Shown: positions 19,722 to 30,600 of the stretch, one piece after another
Position numbering within the stretch: the stretch's first letter is position 1
Layout of the letters: each line of letters starts with the position of its first letter
Source of the DNA: Dryocosmus kuriphilus
Lineage: Eukaryota; Arthropoda; Insecta; Hymenoptera; Cynipidae
Direction: 5' to 3'
NCBI GenBank assembly: GCA_038277395.1
Contig: CM076190.1
Location: 241,099,256 to 241,163,255 of the forward strand
Length of the DNA: 64,000 nt
Made by a program: the position numbers and the translations under genes
Notes under the pieces: generated by a model
Told to the model about the DNA's origin: nothing
The model's input: only the letters and a program-made list of their open reading frames with translations
Database searches by the model: none

Positions 19722-20764
19722 ATGGCGGAAGCAAACCCGTGCACGGACTTGCTCATCGGGCCTGGGAACCCGACACAGGCGAACCACCCAGAGCGAAGTA
19801 TCTTCATAAATACCCCCACGATTTATGATCCGGAGCTCAGGGGGCAGCGACTCCCAGGATTGATACCTGCCAACACCACATTACCCGTAGCCACTCTGTC
19901 CCCACTCCTCGAGCGCGCAGAATCAAACGCGTCTGCGGGTCCCTCAACAGCGGCAGCAACTTATTTCACACCACCCACATTGTCCTTGGCGGATCTACAA
20001 CGCTTGATTTCAGTCATCCGTGCTCCAGCACCACCGAAACCGGAATTTTCAGGAGTAGACCACGAAGACCCCGAGAAGTTCCACCGGGAGCTGGAAAACT
20101 ATTTTGCGGCGGCAAGCATCCAGGAGGCTTACTGGACACGGACCGCCGGACAGATGCTACAAGAAACGGCCGCGAAGTGGTGGGCACCGTTTAAATCATT
20201 CGGTATGGACTGGCAGCAATTCCGCGAGGCACTGCTCAGCAAATATGCGAGCACCACGGTCATGTTTCACCTGCGTACCGTAACCTACCCACAGAAACAG
20301 CAGGAAAAGGAGAATGTGGCGATATTCCTACAAAAGAAATTCCTACTCGCGAAGAGGCTAACCCCCAATGCCAGCGAGGAGTCCATCACCGAGGAACTAA
20401 TGGAATTGGTCAGACCCGCGATCCGCAAATCGCTCCGCGCACCCGTATCCGAACCTTCACCGACCTACTTATGCGCGCCGGACAACTTGAAGCGGACGAA
20501 ACAGAAGCTACTGCCAAAAAGCCCCGCAACACTGAACCGGCGAAACCAAAGCCCGCTACAAACTCGACGGGCCAGGAGCAACCAGCACCGTCACGTCCGA
20601 ACGCCCCCCGGTGCCACTACTGTCCGGGTTACCACCTTCATCGTTACTGCCCAATACTGAACGAAAGAGCGGCACCAACGGAAAACTGGCGCCAGGGTGC
20701 GGGAGGGAACGCACCCGCCACCACAGCTAACTCGGACCTCAACACGCCCTCACCCCAACGCTAA
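19722..20764 (+). pseudogene. gag: gag of the gypsy element, one frameshift
   Basis: ATG at 19722 (ACCATGG) is the first ATG in the long frame. The open frame reaches further upstream without another ATG. A proline-rich N-terminus is followed by the capsid-like region from about residue 105: KPEFSGVDHEDPEKFHRELE, then AAKWWAPFKSFGMDWQQFRE. Near 20445 the frame must shift by one base. The continuing frame has DLLMRAGQLEADETEA and a short zinc-knuckle-like CHYCPGYHLHRYC (CX2CX3HX4C, one residue shorter than the usual knuckle) before TAA at 20762. Pol is open in the next frame from 20731, so pol is probably made by -1 frameshifting in the 34 bp overlap. Confidence 0.8.
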
Positions 20765-23700
20765 ACACCATCAGGACCCCGCGTGGACCCCTCCTGCACC
20801 TACGCGCCTACCTGGGTGAAAGGGAGGTGAATGCCCTCGCCGATTGCGGGGCCACCGACAGCGCGGTCCGCACGGACATGCTCACCACCGGACAACTGGC
20901 CAACTTACTCCCCGGGCCACCGGAAGCAGAACTCGCGGCTCGAGGCCGCATGCTATCCCTCCGAGGGACGATTCATCTAGACGTGGTGCTAAACGGAAGC
21001 TCGTATCCAGGGCTGTTCCACGTCACCGACGAACTTCGAGAGGAAGTCATACTGGCGCGTGACTGGATGATACAGCACGGCGCCATTGTGGACAACATAT
21101 CCGATTGTTTATACATTGGACTTACGGAACGACATCGAGTTTTCTCGCTGCCCGCCCCACCAGCCACCACCCCTACTACCGCCGTGGCTGTCACGGATCA
21201 ACTACCCCCTCATGGGTTCGCCCGCGCAGAAGCTTCGCGATTCTGGGAAATCGTCAACCAGCACCAGCGAATCTTCGATCAAGGTGGAAGGTTACAACCG
21301 GCTTTCACGGTGAAACACGAAATCCACCTCACCTCGGACCAGCCATTCCGGATACCCCCACGCGGCTACTCGGACGCGAACAAGAGGGTCATGGATGCCG
21401 ATGTTCCCGAGATGCTGGCCAACTGGATCATTGAGCCAGTATCCTCCCCCTACAGTTCACCCCCTTTGATCCAAACCAAGAAGGACGGCACGAAGCGATT
21501 CTGCATCGACTTCCGAAAACTAAACGACCTGACCGCCGATTCTGCCCAGCCGCTTCCTATCATCCACGAAACACTAAAGGATCTCGGACAAGCGCGGATC
21601 TTCTCCACCATCGACTTGAAGAGTGGATACTGGCAGACACCCCTCCACCCGGACTCTCGCAAGTATACTGCCTTCACGATTCCGGGCGGGGGACAGTACC
21701 AGTTCCGGGTGCTGCCCTTTGGGTTAAAAAACGCACCCAGCACCTTCCAAAACCTGATGCGCGAAGTTTTGGGACCGTACTGGAGGAAGTTCGCCATTGC
21801 CTACCTGGACGACATCATCATCTACTCCTCGAACGTCCAGGAGCACCTGCTGCACCTAGCCCTCATCTTCGAGAAGTTGGGGTTCTACGGTCTCACATGC
21901 AACCCTAAGAAGTGCCACTTCGGGAGGACTAGCTTGGAGTACCTGGGACATGTCGTCACCTCGGATGGCAACCACGCTCAACCCGAACACGTACGGGCCA
22001 TTCAAGAGGCCAAACCACCCCGCACAAGAAAACAGCTGCGCAGTTTCCTAGGTACCTGCGGATGGTTGAGAGAGTACGTACCCCATTTCGCCGAAGTCGC
22101 CGCGCCCCTCACGGACCTGCTAAATACCAGCCGCCCCTACAGGTGGAGCCCCGGGGCCCAAACAGCCTTTGATGCCGTTGCGAAAATAATGGAAAAACCT
22201 CCAAAATTAGACCGGCCCGATCCCCACCTACCATATATCCTACAAACCGACGCCAGCGACCGAGGAATGGGAGCGGTCCTTTACCAGATGGATGGGGAGG
22301 GGCGACGACGGATAATCTCGTACGCGAGTGCAAAATTTAAACCGGTAGAGACCAGATACCACTGCAACGAGCAGGAGTGCCTCGCCGTCATTTGGGCTGT
22401 CCGAAGGTACCACCCGTACCTCGAGGACCGTCCCTTTACCCTCCGCACCGACAGCAAGGCCCTGACGTGGTTGCGGCAAATGAAGGACTCCAAGAAGAAG
22501 TTGACGCAGTGGGCCAGCTATCTCAGCCGTTTAAAATTCAACGTCGAACATTTTCCGGGGAAGGACAACGAGCTCGCGGACGCCCTTTCGCGGCACCCCG
22601 CCCCGGATGCTCCCTTTCCCGGAGAACCGGACCTGGAGATGATGTTACCCCCACTCCTAGAACGGGCCGAAGGCACCAAGACTACCACCAGACCGCGTGT
22701 CAATGCCCTAAGAGGTCACTCACTTTTCGACGAAGTGCGAGACGCCCAGCAGAGCGACCCCGTGGTCAACCGCGAGGTCGAGAGATGGAACGAATTGAAC
22801 AGCCAGCCCCGAAGGAACACATGCGAGGAGCGGTACGTTCAAGAGCATCGCCTGGACTACCACGGCTTCTGGAAACGCCACCCGGGCGACCAGTGATGGT
22901 CGCTCCGCGTCGCTAGCAAAGTCGTCGAGCGGATTCTCTGGGAACACCACGATGCCCCGCTTGCGGGACACCCGGGAATGGACGAGACACTCCGCGACAT
23001 CCAAACGCGGTTCTACTGGCCTGGAATGCGCCGGGACGTTCGAAAATACGTATCGAGCTGCCACTTGTGCATATGCACCAAGGCAATGGGCCCCACCAGG
23101 GAAGACCGTTTGAAACCACGCACCCCAGCAAATCCCTGGGACACGATAGCCTTGGACCTGATGGGACCATACCCGACTACGGCCACAGGAAAAAAGTTTA
23201 TCCTGGTGATTACGGATCTGTTCTCGCGTTGGACCGAAGTATTCCCACTAGGTTCATCCCACGCGCCAGCTCTCACAGCCGTATTTGAGAGAGAGGTATT
23301 TCCTCGCTGGGGATACCCCCGACAGATCCTCAGCGATAACGGCCGCCAGTTCGCGAGTCAGCAATGGATAAATGCGTGCCGACGATGGGACTCCGGTCTT
23401 TGGACGACGCCGACTTATCACCCGCGCGCCAACCCCACAGAGCGCCGCAACCAGGAGGTTAAGAAGGGTATACGCCTACGTATCGACCAAGGGAACCACC
23501 GCCAATGGGACCGATTCTTGCCGGAGATCACCTTCACCCTGCGCCGACGACGAAACGCGGCGACAGGCCAGACACCCAGTTACCTATTGCTCGGCCGAAC
23601 ACTGAGACGGCCGGGCGAATGGAGATTCGAGGAAGCTGCCCTGCTGCCACTGGTAGAACGTGGGGAGAGAGAAGACGGAGCCAGAGCCCACCAGGCCCAG

Positions 23701-24714
23701 TACCAACGTACGAGCGCCGACCAGAAGGAGCACACCTGGTACTATCAACCTGGTGATCAAGTGTACTTTACCAACCACCCCTTGTCCAGTAAGGAGAAGA
23801 GCTTTAATCAAGGCTTCGCTCCAAAAAGAACCGGGCCTTGGTCCATCGAGTCACGTATTAGCGGGGACGTATACTGGATACGGATCCACGGCGTGCGTAC
23901 AAAAGTGCACGGGAGACAGCTTCTCCGAGCACCCACGCCCCGAAAGGCAGCTCAGAACGAGCTACCATCCACGAACGCACACTCCTCTCAGGAGGGAGGC
24001 AGTGTGGGTCACCAACCACCCGGTGATGACAGGCAGTCACACCACATGGCAGCTCAGGACGAGCTACCACCCCCGCACTCACAATCTTCTCAGGAGGGAA
24101 GCAGTGTGGGTCATCAACCATCCGGTGATGACGGGCAGTCACACCACATGGCAGCTCAGGACGAGCTACCACCCCCAAACTCACACTCCTTTCAGGAGGG
24201 AGGCAGTGTGGGTCACCAACCATCCGGTGATGACGGGCAGTCACACCACATGGCAGCTCAGGACGAGCTACCACCCCCGCACTCACAATCTTCTCAGGAG
24301 GGAAGCGGTGTGGGTCACCAACCATCCGGTGATGACGGACAGTCACACCACTTGGCAGCTCAGGACGAGCTACCACCCCCACACTCACGCTCTTCTCAGG
24401 AGGGAAGCAGTGTGGGTCACCAATCAACCGGCGAGGATGGACAGTCCCACCATACGGCGGCTCAGGGCGAGCTACTACCACCACCACACGCACATTCTTC
24501 CCAGGAGGGAAGCAGCGTGTGCAACCGACATCGCGATGGTAGACGGCTACCATCCTCTGCTCCGCACCACGATCCAACCACCCGGACCGACTCTTCCGAC
24601 GAAGGGTCAGTCATCAGCGATTATAGTCCCAGGAGACGCTATAGATTAAGGCGAGGGGTAACGCCTTATTATCGAGAGGCACGCCCTTATACCCCTCGGC
24701 AAAAGAGACCCTAG
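20731..24714 (+). pseudogene. pol: pol of the gypsy element (PR-RT-RNase H-IN), one in-frame TGA
   Basis: One frame, open from 20731. Protease: VNALADCGATDSAV, with Cys where the usual active site reads DTG/DSG. RT: KKDGTKRFCIDFRKLN, STIDLKSGYWQ, LPFGLKNAPSTFQ and AYLDDIIIYS (YLDD at 21802-21813). RNase H: LQTDASDRGMGAVLY, NEQECLAVIWAV, LRTDSKALTWL, GKDNELADALSR. TGA at 22894-22896 interrupts, then the same frame gives the integrase: HHDAPLAGHPGMDET with CHLC, the catalytic core LDLMGPYP, ILSDNGRQFAS and NPTERRNQ (Asp-Asp-Glu). A C-terminal tail contains six 34-residue repeats and ends RRRYRLRRGVTPYYRE. One point change separates it from an intact polyprotein. Stop readthrough is a less likely explanation. 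Confidence 0.92.
23947..24560 (+). repeat. six 102 bp coding tandem repeats at the integrase C-terminus
   Basis: GCAGCTCAG(G/A)ACGAGCTACC starts at 23947, 24049, 24151, 24253 and 24355, with a variant at 24457, giving an exact 102 bp period that keeps frame. Each encodes a 34-residue unit of the form AAQDELPPP...SSQEG, then S(S/G)VGHQPSGDDGQSHH. The repeat is rich in Ser, Gln, Pro and His and probably disordered. The last unit is the most diverged. Confidence 0.95.
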
Positions 24715-24955
24715 GCCCTCGCGGTAAAGTCCGGAGACTTTGCCAACGCGACGACCAGAGACGTGACGGCGTTACGTCGCGCGCATCACCTTGTGGCAGG
24801 TCAGGAGACTCCCCGAAGAAACCCGCGACAGGAGTCGCGACGGCGGACCGCTGCGCACCAACTTGTCGAGCCTTCAGCGGGTCAAAGCCACTGTACATAT
24901 ACCGACTAGCATTAGATTATCTTCTTTTTTTTTCTTTTCCTCCCCCCCCCCTTCC

Positions 24956-25010
<55 letters not shown>

Positions 25011-25071
25011 AAGGAACCCACCACGGATGCCTCGAGTGTGCAAAGTCTATCCCGGGGAGGGATGGAGTTGA
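24715..25071 (+). other. 3' untranslated internal region with CT microsatellite and PPT
   Basis: No gene. It contains a C-run, a (CT)n microsatellite at about 24959-25005, and the purine-rich GGGGAGGGATGGAG at 25057-25070 directly before the 3' LTR, the expected polypurine tract for plus-strand priming. Confidence 0.75.
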
Positions 25072-27656
25072 TATACGCCTTCAGCGCAAAAATTGCAACG
25101 ACTTTCACACGCAATATCCCAAACAATTCTTTTGGCACTCCCGTTCTTTCCGGTCTTCCCACTCGCTAATTTTTCCCTCCTTCCGACTTAGAAAATTTTT
25201 CTCACCTGTCACTCTGGGGGACTTAGAAAAATTTTCACTCGTCAAATTTTTTTTTTTTTTTTTTTGACTGAAAATTTTTTTTGCCCACCCGTCACATTTT
25301 GTGGGGGTGCAAGATTCTCAATTCGTCACTTTTGAGACGTGGAAAAATTTTCCACTATTTAATTTTTTTTTCTCTTTTCGACTTAGAAAATTTTTCTCAC
25401 CTGTCACTCTGAGGGACTTAGAAAAATGTTCACTCGTCAATTTTTTTTACTAAACGTTTTTTTTTCACCCGTCACATTTTGTGGATGCGAAAGATTCTCA
25501 ATTTGTCACTTTTGAGAGACTTGGAAAAATTTTCCACTACGTAATTTTTTTTTTCCTCCTTCCGACTTAGAAAATTTTTCTCACCTGTCACTCTGGGGGA
25601 CTTAGAAAAATTTTCACTCGTCAATTTTTTTTACTAAAAGTTTTTTGTTACCCATCACATTTTGTGGATGCGAAAGATTCTCAATTTGTCACTTTTGAGA
25701 CTTGGAAAAATTTTCCACTATTTAATTTTTTTTCTTTCCGACTTAGAAAAATTTTTTTCTCACCTGTCACTCTGGGGGACTTAGAAAAATTTTCACTCGT
25801 AAAAATCTTTTTTTTTTTTTCCCTCCTTTCCCCTTTTCCCCCTACGATTACTATTAGTACTACTATTATTACCTTAGAATTATTATCATTACCAATATGA
25901 TTATTATCAGCCCAATTACGACTAATAGGTTTCGGTGTTTAATATAAGGTACCATTGTTATCGGATTACAAGTATCATTTCACTACCAATGATTATAGGC
26001 TTAAGTCATCGTCATTGATATATTACCATGTCTTTATTTTCATTCGGGCTATAACCCCTGTTCCGATAATTATTATAACTATATTCTGCTAAGACACGAA
26101 CTATCAGACGTAATGCGCCACGATCGTAGTTACGACCATGTACAGCGGAGGAGCTCGAAGGCAAAGCAAGCGGCGAGTAAGTCAGGCTCACCACGAATGA
26201 CGCGATTGGCCCGCTCTCGCCGAAAACTCGAGAGTGGGAATATCAGAGACGTGTCGATGCGCGAGTGGGAGGCATCCCGAGCCTCTTCTATAAATACAGA
26301 CCGTTTTCCAATACTCGGGACGAGTTTACGAAAGTCGACAGCAAGAGCGTCAACCGCTCCAACTCTTGCTGCCTACGCCTCTTGTACTCGCCGCCTGCCA
26401 ACCGGACTGCTGCCTCTCTCCGCCCAGCGTGGAAGACGAAATAAAGAACCAGCTTCAACGTTCGGAAGGACTCCATTTTTTTTTGGACCGCACGTCCAGA
26501 ACCAATCACCAACTGTCCCTCTAAGGACAAACCGCTCTTGCGGACCCCCTCACTCTTTATCCATACATTCTTTTTCTTGTGTTCTTGTGTTGTGATATTG
26601 TTATTTCGTTTTTTTTCGTTGTTTACTGTAATTATTGAAAAACTGTGGAACGAGCCGTGAGGTAGCCCCAAGGTACCTCGCGGTCTGAGTGCAACGCACG
26701 TCACTCGGTGAATGCCCCCCCCCCCCAGGGACGCATTCCTGTGCTGACTCGTGGCCTCGAGGGATTTATCCCAACAAACCAGGACGTATAGACGCACCAC
26801 GTGACGGACTGACGAATGGGCTTGAACCCCCGACAGCGCCGGGCCCGGGCCCGCTACCTAGAGACGGAACGACTGCGGGCGATCGGCTATTTTACGGACA
26901 CCGCAGCCACTCCAGTGCAACTGAAGACCAGGTCGAACCAGGGGGAGAAGAACAGGAGGGGAGCTAAGACGCACCGAGGAAGCAGACGGTCTCTTGCCAA
27001 CCCCGACAAGGCCCTACGGCGACGCCTACCGACTCATCCGTACAACCTACGCCCCCGACTGGCCTGTCTCGACCACCAGGCCCTCCAAGAATACGAGGGT
27101 TTTGCCAGGGGGCACCTAGCTCGATACTTCGCGTCCGTTCCACCAGGGGGATTTCCCCCGCTGTTTGAGGTTCCCTACGAACCACCGGTGGAGGCGTTAA
27201 CCTACGAGTCCGCCTCATGTTCAGGGAGTAGCTGTTCCATCGACAGCTTGATGTCAATGGTGTGGTTCTCCAGGTGGAAGTAAAGAGGGACTCGAGCACT
27301 AGAGAGGACCGTGACCAACGTACCAGCCGACGACGACACAGGTTCCCGTTTCTTCCGACATGCGACAGCTCGTTGCCTACCTGGCCGAAGAGGCCGTTAA
27401 CCCTTCCTCCACTCCTTTCCCCGTCTACACTCCCACTTACCCGATCCCCGCCAGGGGACCGCCTCCCCCTCAGTAAAGCTCCACCCCATCCCTCCCTAGT
27501 TCCACCCCCCCCCATCCCCCAACCAAAACCTCGGCCCGTTTTAGGGCCACCAAATTATCGAACGAAGGCTTAACTCTCCGATCCCACGTGCTAAGGAATT
27601 TTCGGCCTATTAATGGAACTAACCCGACGCGCCCACAGCCTCAAGGAACTATATCA
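25072..27656 (+). repeat. 3' LTR of the gypsy element
   Basis: Starts TGATATACGCC and ends GGAACTATATCA, with AGTT duplicated after it. It has four T-rich units, TATAAATA at 26289, AATAAA at 26440, one C-run unit and the same 155-codon frame (26816-27283). It lacks the LINE found in the 5' LTR, which shows the empty site, and is otherwise close to identical. Confidence 0.92.
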
Positions 27657-30600
27657 AGTTAATCATAGTTCGTCATTCCTGAGAAATTACAAATTTCCAA
27701 ACAAAATAACGAAAATTTGGGACTTGCAAAATCTAATTGTAGCTTTCGTAGTCTGTTGTAGAAAATTACAAATTTCTGTATTAAATAACGATGATTTGCG
27801 ATTTGCAGAAGCTAATTGTAGTTATGCCTAATATTTCATAGAAAATTATAAATTAAAAAAAATATATATTAACGATTTGCAAAGGCTAGTTGTAGTTTTT
27901 CACAGTATTTTCTGCGAAATTACAATTTTCGGAAAAAATAACGAAAACTTGTGATTTGGAAAAGTTAATTGTAATTTTTCATAATATTCCCTAGAAAGTC
28001 ACTAATTTTGAAAAAACGAAGATTTGCAATTTGCAAAAGTAAATTGTAGTTTTTCATAGCTTCCTTAGAAAACTTCATATTTATAACATAAATAACGAAA
28101 ACTTGCGATTTGCTAAAGTCCATTGTAGCTTTTCATAACATATCCTAGAAAATTACAAATTAAAGGGAAACTAAGATTAGCGATCTTTAAAATCTAATTG
28201 TAGTTTTTCATAATATTTCGCAGAAAATTACAAATTTCTGAAAGAAAGTCATGAAAGTCGGCGATCTGCAAAAGCTAATTGTAATTTCTCATCATATTTC
28301 GTACAAATTAAATTTTGAAAAAAGACGAAGATTTGCAGAAGCTAATTGCTGTCTTTCACAGTATTTCCCAGGACATTACAAATTTCGAACAAAAATAGCG
28401 AAAATTTGCGAGATGCTAAGGCTGGTTGTAGTTTTGGATAATTTTTCATAGAAAATTACAGAATTCTAAAAAGGATAACAAATATTTTCGATTTGCAAAG
28501 GCTAATTGTAGTTTTTCATGGCCCTTCCTAGAAAACTACAAACCGTTGACAAAAATAACCAAAATTGCCGATTTAAAAAACCTAATTGCAGTTTTTCATA
28601 ATATCTCCCCAAGAATTACAAGCTTCTGAAGAAAGATAGTAATAAAAATCGGCGATTTGCAAAAGATAATTTTAGTTTCTCATATCCTTTCCTAGAAATT
28701 TACAAATTTCTAACAAAAATAATGAAAATTTGGGATTTACAAAAGCGAACTGTAGTCTTTCATAGCTTTCTTAGATAATTACATATTTACAACATCAGTG
28801 ACGAAAACTTGCGATTTGCTAAAGTAAATTGTAGTTTTTCATCATATATCCTAGAAAATAACAAATTTAAAGGAAACTAGGACCTGCGATATTCAAAATC
28901 TAATTTTAGTTTTTCATAATATTTCGCAGAAAATTACCTGCAAGGAAATCCTGAAAATCGGCGATTTGCAAAAGCTAACAGTAATTTTTCATAATATTTC
29001 ATAAAAATTGAGTTTAAAGAAAGGCGAAGATTTTCAAAAGCTAATTGCAGTCTTTCACAGTATTTCCCAGGACATTACAAATTTCGAACAAAAATAACGA
29101 AACTTTGCGACATGCTAAAGATGGTTTGTAGTTTTGGATAATTTTTCATAGAAAATTACAGAATTCTAAAAAGGATAACAAATATTTTCGATTTGCAAAA
29201 GCTAATTGTAGTTTTTCGTGGCCCTTCCTAGAAAACTACAAACTTTTGACAAAAATAACGAAAATTTGCAAAACCTAATTGTAATTTTTCATAGCTTTCT
29301 TAGAAAATTACAGACTGCTAAAGGGAATGACGAAAATTTGCGATTTAAAAAGGCTAATTCTACGTTTCCATGGCCCCTCCCAAAAATGACAAATTCTTGA
29401 GGAAAATAACGAAAATTGGAGATTTACAAAAGCTAATTTTAGTTTCAATAGCTTTTTTAAAAGAAAATTACGTATTTATAACATAAATAACGAAAAGTTG
29501 CCATTTGCTGAAGTCAATTGTAGTTTTTCATAATATACTTGTACCCTAGAAAACTAGAAATTAAAAAGAAACTAAGATTTGCGATTTCGAAAACCTAATT
29601 GTATTTTTTCATAACATTTCCCCGAGAATTACAAACATCTGAAGAAAGATAGTAATAAAAATCGGCGATTTGCAAAAGATAATTGTAATTTACAAATTTA
29701 CAAATTGAAAAAAAGACGAAGATTTGCAAAAGCTAATTGTAGTTTTCCATAGTGTTTCCCAGGAAATTAGAAATTTTGAACAAAAATAACGAAAATTTGC
29801 GATATGCAAATGCTAATTGTAGTTTTTCATAACTTTTCTTAGTAAATTACAGAATTCTAAAAAGAATAACAAAAATTGCGATTTACAAAAGCTAATTGTA
29901 GTTTCTCATATCCTTTCCTAGAAATTTACAAATTTCTGACGAAAATATTCAAATTTTGGGATTTATAAAAGCGAACTGTAGTTTTGCATAGCTTTCTTAG
30001 ATATATACATATTTACATCATCAGTTACGAAAACTTGCGATTTGCTAAAGTAAATTGTAGTTTTTCATCATATATCCTAGAAAATAACAAATTTAAAGGA
30101 AACTAAGATTTGCGATATTCAAAATCTAATTTTAGTTTTTCATAATATTTCGCAGAAAATTACCTGCAAGGAAATCCTGAAAATCGGCGATCTGCAAAAG
30201 CTAATAGTAATATTTCATAATATTTCACAAAAATTAAATTTAAAAAAAGACGAAGATTTGTAAAAGCTAATTGTGATTCTTAATAGCTTTCTTAGAAAAA
30301 TACAGACTGCTAAAGGGAATAACGAAAATTTGCGATTTAAAAAGGCTAATTCTAGCTTTCCATGGCCCTTCCTAAAAATTACAAATTCTTGACGAAAATA
30401 ACGAAAATTGGCGATTTACAAAAGCTAATTTTAGTTTCCCACAGTTTTTTTTAGAAAAATAACTATTTAATACATAAATAACGAAAAGTTGCGACTTGCT
30501 GAAGTCAATTGTAGTTTTTCATAATATACTTGTATCCTTGAAAATTAAAAATTAAAAAGAAACTAAGATTTGCGATTTTCAAAATCTAATTGTAGTCTTT

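Larger units (their letters stand above)
15367..27656 (+). mobile_element. gypsy/Ty3-type LTR retrotransposon, nearly complete
   Basis: Two LTRs with the inverted ends TGATATA...TATATCA bracket a PBS, gag, pol (PR-RT-RNase H-IN order) and a PPT. The element is flanked by a 4 bp duplication, AGTT at 15363-15366 and 27657-27660, and removing it rejoins a satellite monomer. The LTRs are very long (4045 and 2585 bp). The difference comes from a LINE insertion and extra tandem units in the left LTR. Outside these the LTRs differ by only scattered bases, so the insertion is recent. Coding is almost intact: one gag frameshift and one in-frame TGA in pol. No env-like frame was found. Confidence 0.92.

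Noticed and set aside
20731..20764. A defined slippery heptamer for gag-pol frameshifting
   Set aside because: The overlap exists and needs a -1 shift, but no standard heptamer could be identified in it.
23858..24577. 240-codon antisense frame opposite the pol C-terminus
   Set aside because: It is the mirror of the 102 bp in-frame repeat, which keeps the antisense frame open automatically.
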